Below, one piece after another: positions 63,809 through 64,000 of a stretch of DNA of 64,000 nt. The stretch's first letter is position 1, and the number at the start of each line of letters is the position of its first letter. The notes below the pieces were generated by a model. That model was not told where the DNA came from. It ran no database searches and saw only the letters and a program-made list of their open reading frames with translations. This DNA is from Neocallimastix lanati (nom. inval.) (taxonomy: Eukaryota > Neocallimastigomycota > Neocallimastigomycetes > Neocallimastigales > Neocallimastigaceae), in contig JACVTC010000070.1 in assembly GCA_016946835.1 (NCBI GenBank), positions 464,001 to 528,000 of the forward strand, written 5' to 3'. The translations under genes were made by a program, and so were the position numbers.

Positions 63809-64000
63809 ATAGATAATGGAACCATTATTTTATCTAGAATGCTGGGAACAATTTAGACGTTTTTGTATTTCTATAAATGAAAAAAAACTAAATATTGAAG
63901 AAAATTCAGTAAAGGTTACAGTATCGGAATTTGAAGTTGACGAGCTAACCAATACGACAAACTATAAAAATGAAAAATTATATAATGGTATTTTTGAAAT
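63447..64000 (+). CDS. 5' part of a probable Sen1-like protein (runs off the window)
   Basis: Exon 1 is 63447-63596 (50 codons, MVNFSIDNFENLFKKISEWN to MDEYRE). Exon 2 starts at 63813 and is open to the window end. Together they read ...NSYNSMDEYREIMEPLFYLECWEQFRRF and onwards, about 112 residues. The pattern 'Y...EPL..LECW.Q' resembles the segment just ahead of the helicase core in fungal Sen1-type and related superfamily 1 RNA/DNA helicases. No helicase motif is inside the window, so the call rests on this one segment. The ATG is the first after a long A/T-rich leader. The intron fits GT-AG and keeps the frame. Confidence 0.55.
63597..63812 (+). other. Intron of the last gene, mostly microsatellite
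   Basis: The 216-nt intron begins GTATTTATAT after GAGAG and ends AATATAG before ATAATGGAACC. About 170 of the bases are AAT and AAAT repeats (63641-63805). Minus-strand reading of the repeat gives a meaningless isoleucine/leucine-rich frame. Confidence 0.75.

Overview
The window is eukaryotic, extremely AT-rich DNA, full of poly-A/poly-T runs and A/T microsatellites. It carries a few compact protein genes with short AT-rich GT-AG introns. A fungal-type Mnn1/GT71 glycosyltransferase, a secreted CotH-kinase-fold protein, a chromodomain Ty3/gypsy element and a decayed nonribosomal peptide synthetase (NRPS) point to an anaerobic gut fungus (Neocallimastigomycota, e.g. Piromyces, Neocallimastix or Anaeromyces). 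This assignment is inferred from composition and gene families, not from a database match.

Layout. 1-4095: Mutator-like (MULE) element copy A, cut by the window edge, with a broken FLYWCH/MULE transposase, a 38-bp minisatellite and a TTTTA satellite. 6142-7587 (-): GT71-type glycosyltransferase gene. 8.6-10.1 kb: microsatellites. 10252-14805: Ty3/gypsy-type LTR element that keeps gag, protease and a GPY/F-like tail but has lost RT, RNase H and integrase. 15.1-22.3 kb (-): MULE copy B with a 3.7-kb interspersed pentanucleotide satellite. 22.8-24.8 kb (-) and 25.8-27.0 kb (+): Ty1/copia relics, separated by a tRNA-Tyr-derived SINE (25170-25790). 27554-31780: a solo LTR split by a 3.7-kb foldback element with ~1.05-1.1-kb inverted arms. 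32290-40085: a gypsy relic split by an intact chromodomain Ty3/gypsy element (32765-39222, minus strand, 5-bp target duplication). About 41180-43190: NRPS pseudogene (adenylation, carrier and condensation parts). 44196-50276: MULE copy C with both terminal inverted repeats.

The last quarter is mostly genic. 50439-51347 (+) is a TMEM19/DUF92 membrane protein whose start lies about 160 bp from the MULE copy C terminus. 52394-54141 (-) is a two-exon CotH-family gene with a signal peptide. 57664-60735 (+) is a 1,023-residue coiled-coil protein with a RING-like C-terminus. 61.78-62.18 kb is a decayed repeat also seen near 15 kb. 63447 to the end is the 5' part of a gene resembling the N-terminal part of Sen1-type proteins.

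The host genes do not form a pathway; they are independent housekeeping or surface genes around a dense transposon nest. The most notable points are the RT-less gag-protease-GPY/F element, a tRNA-like module with A- and B-box-like motifs at the start of U3 in two LTR families, the intron-retaining tRNA-Tyr SINE with a second truncated copy, and a composite satellite carried inside a MULE.
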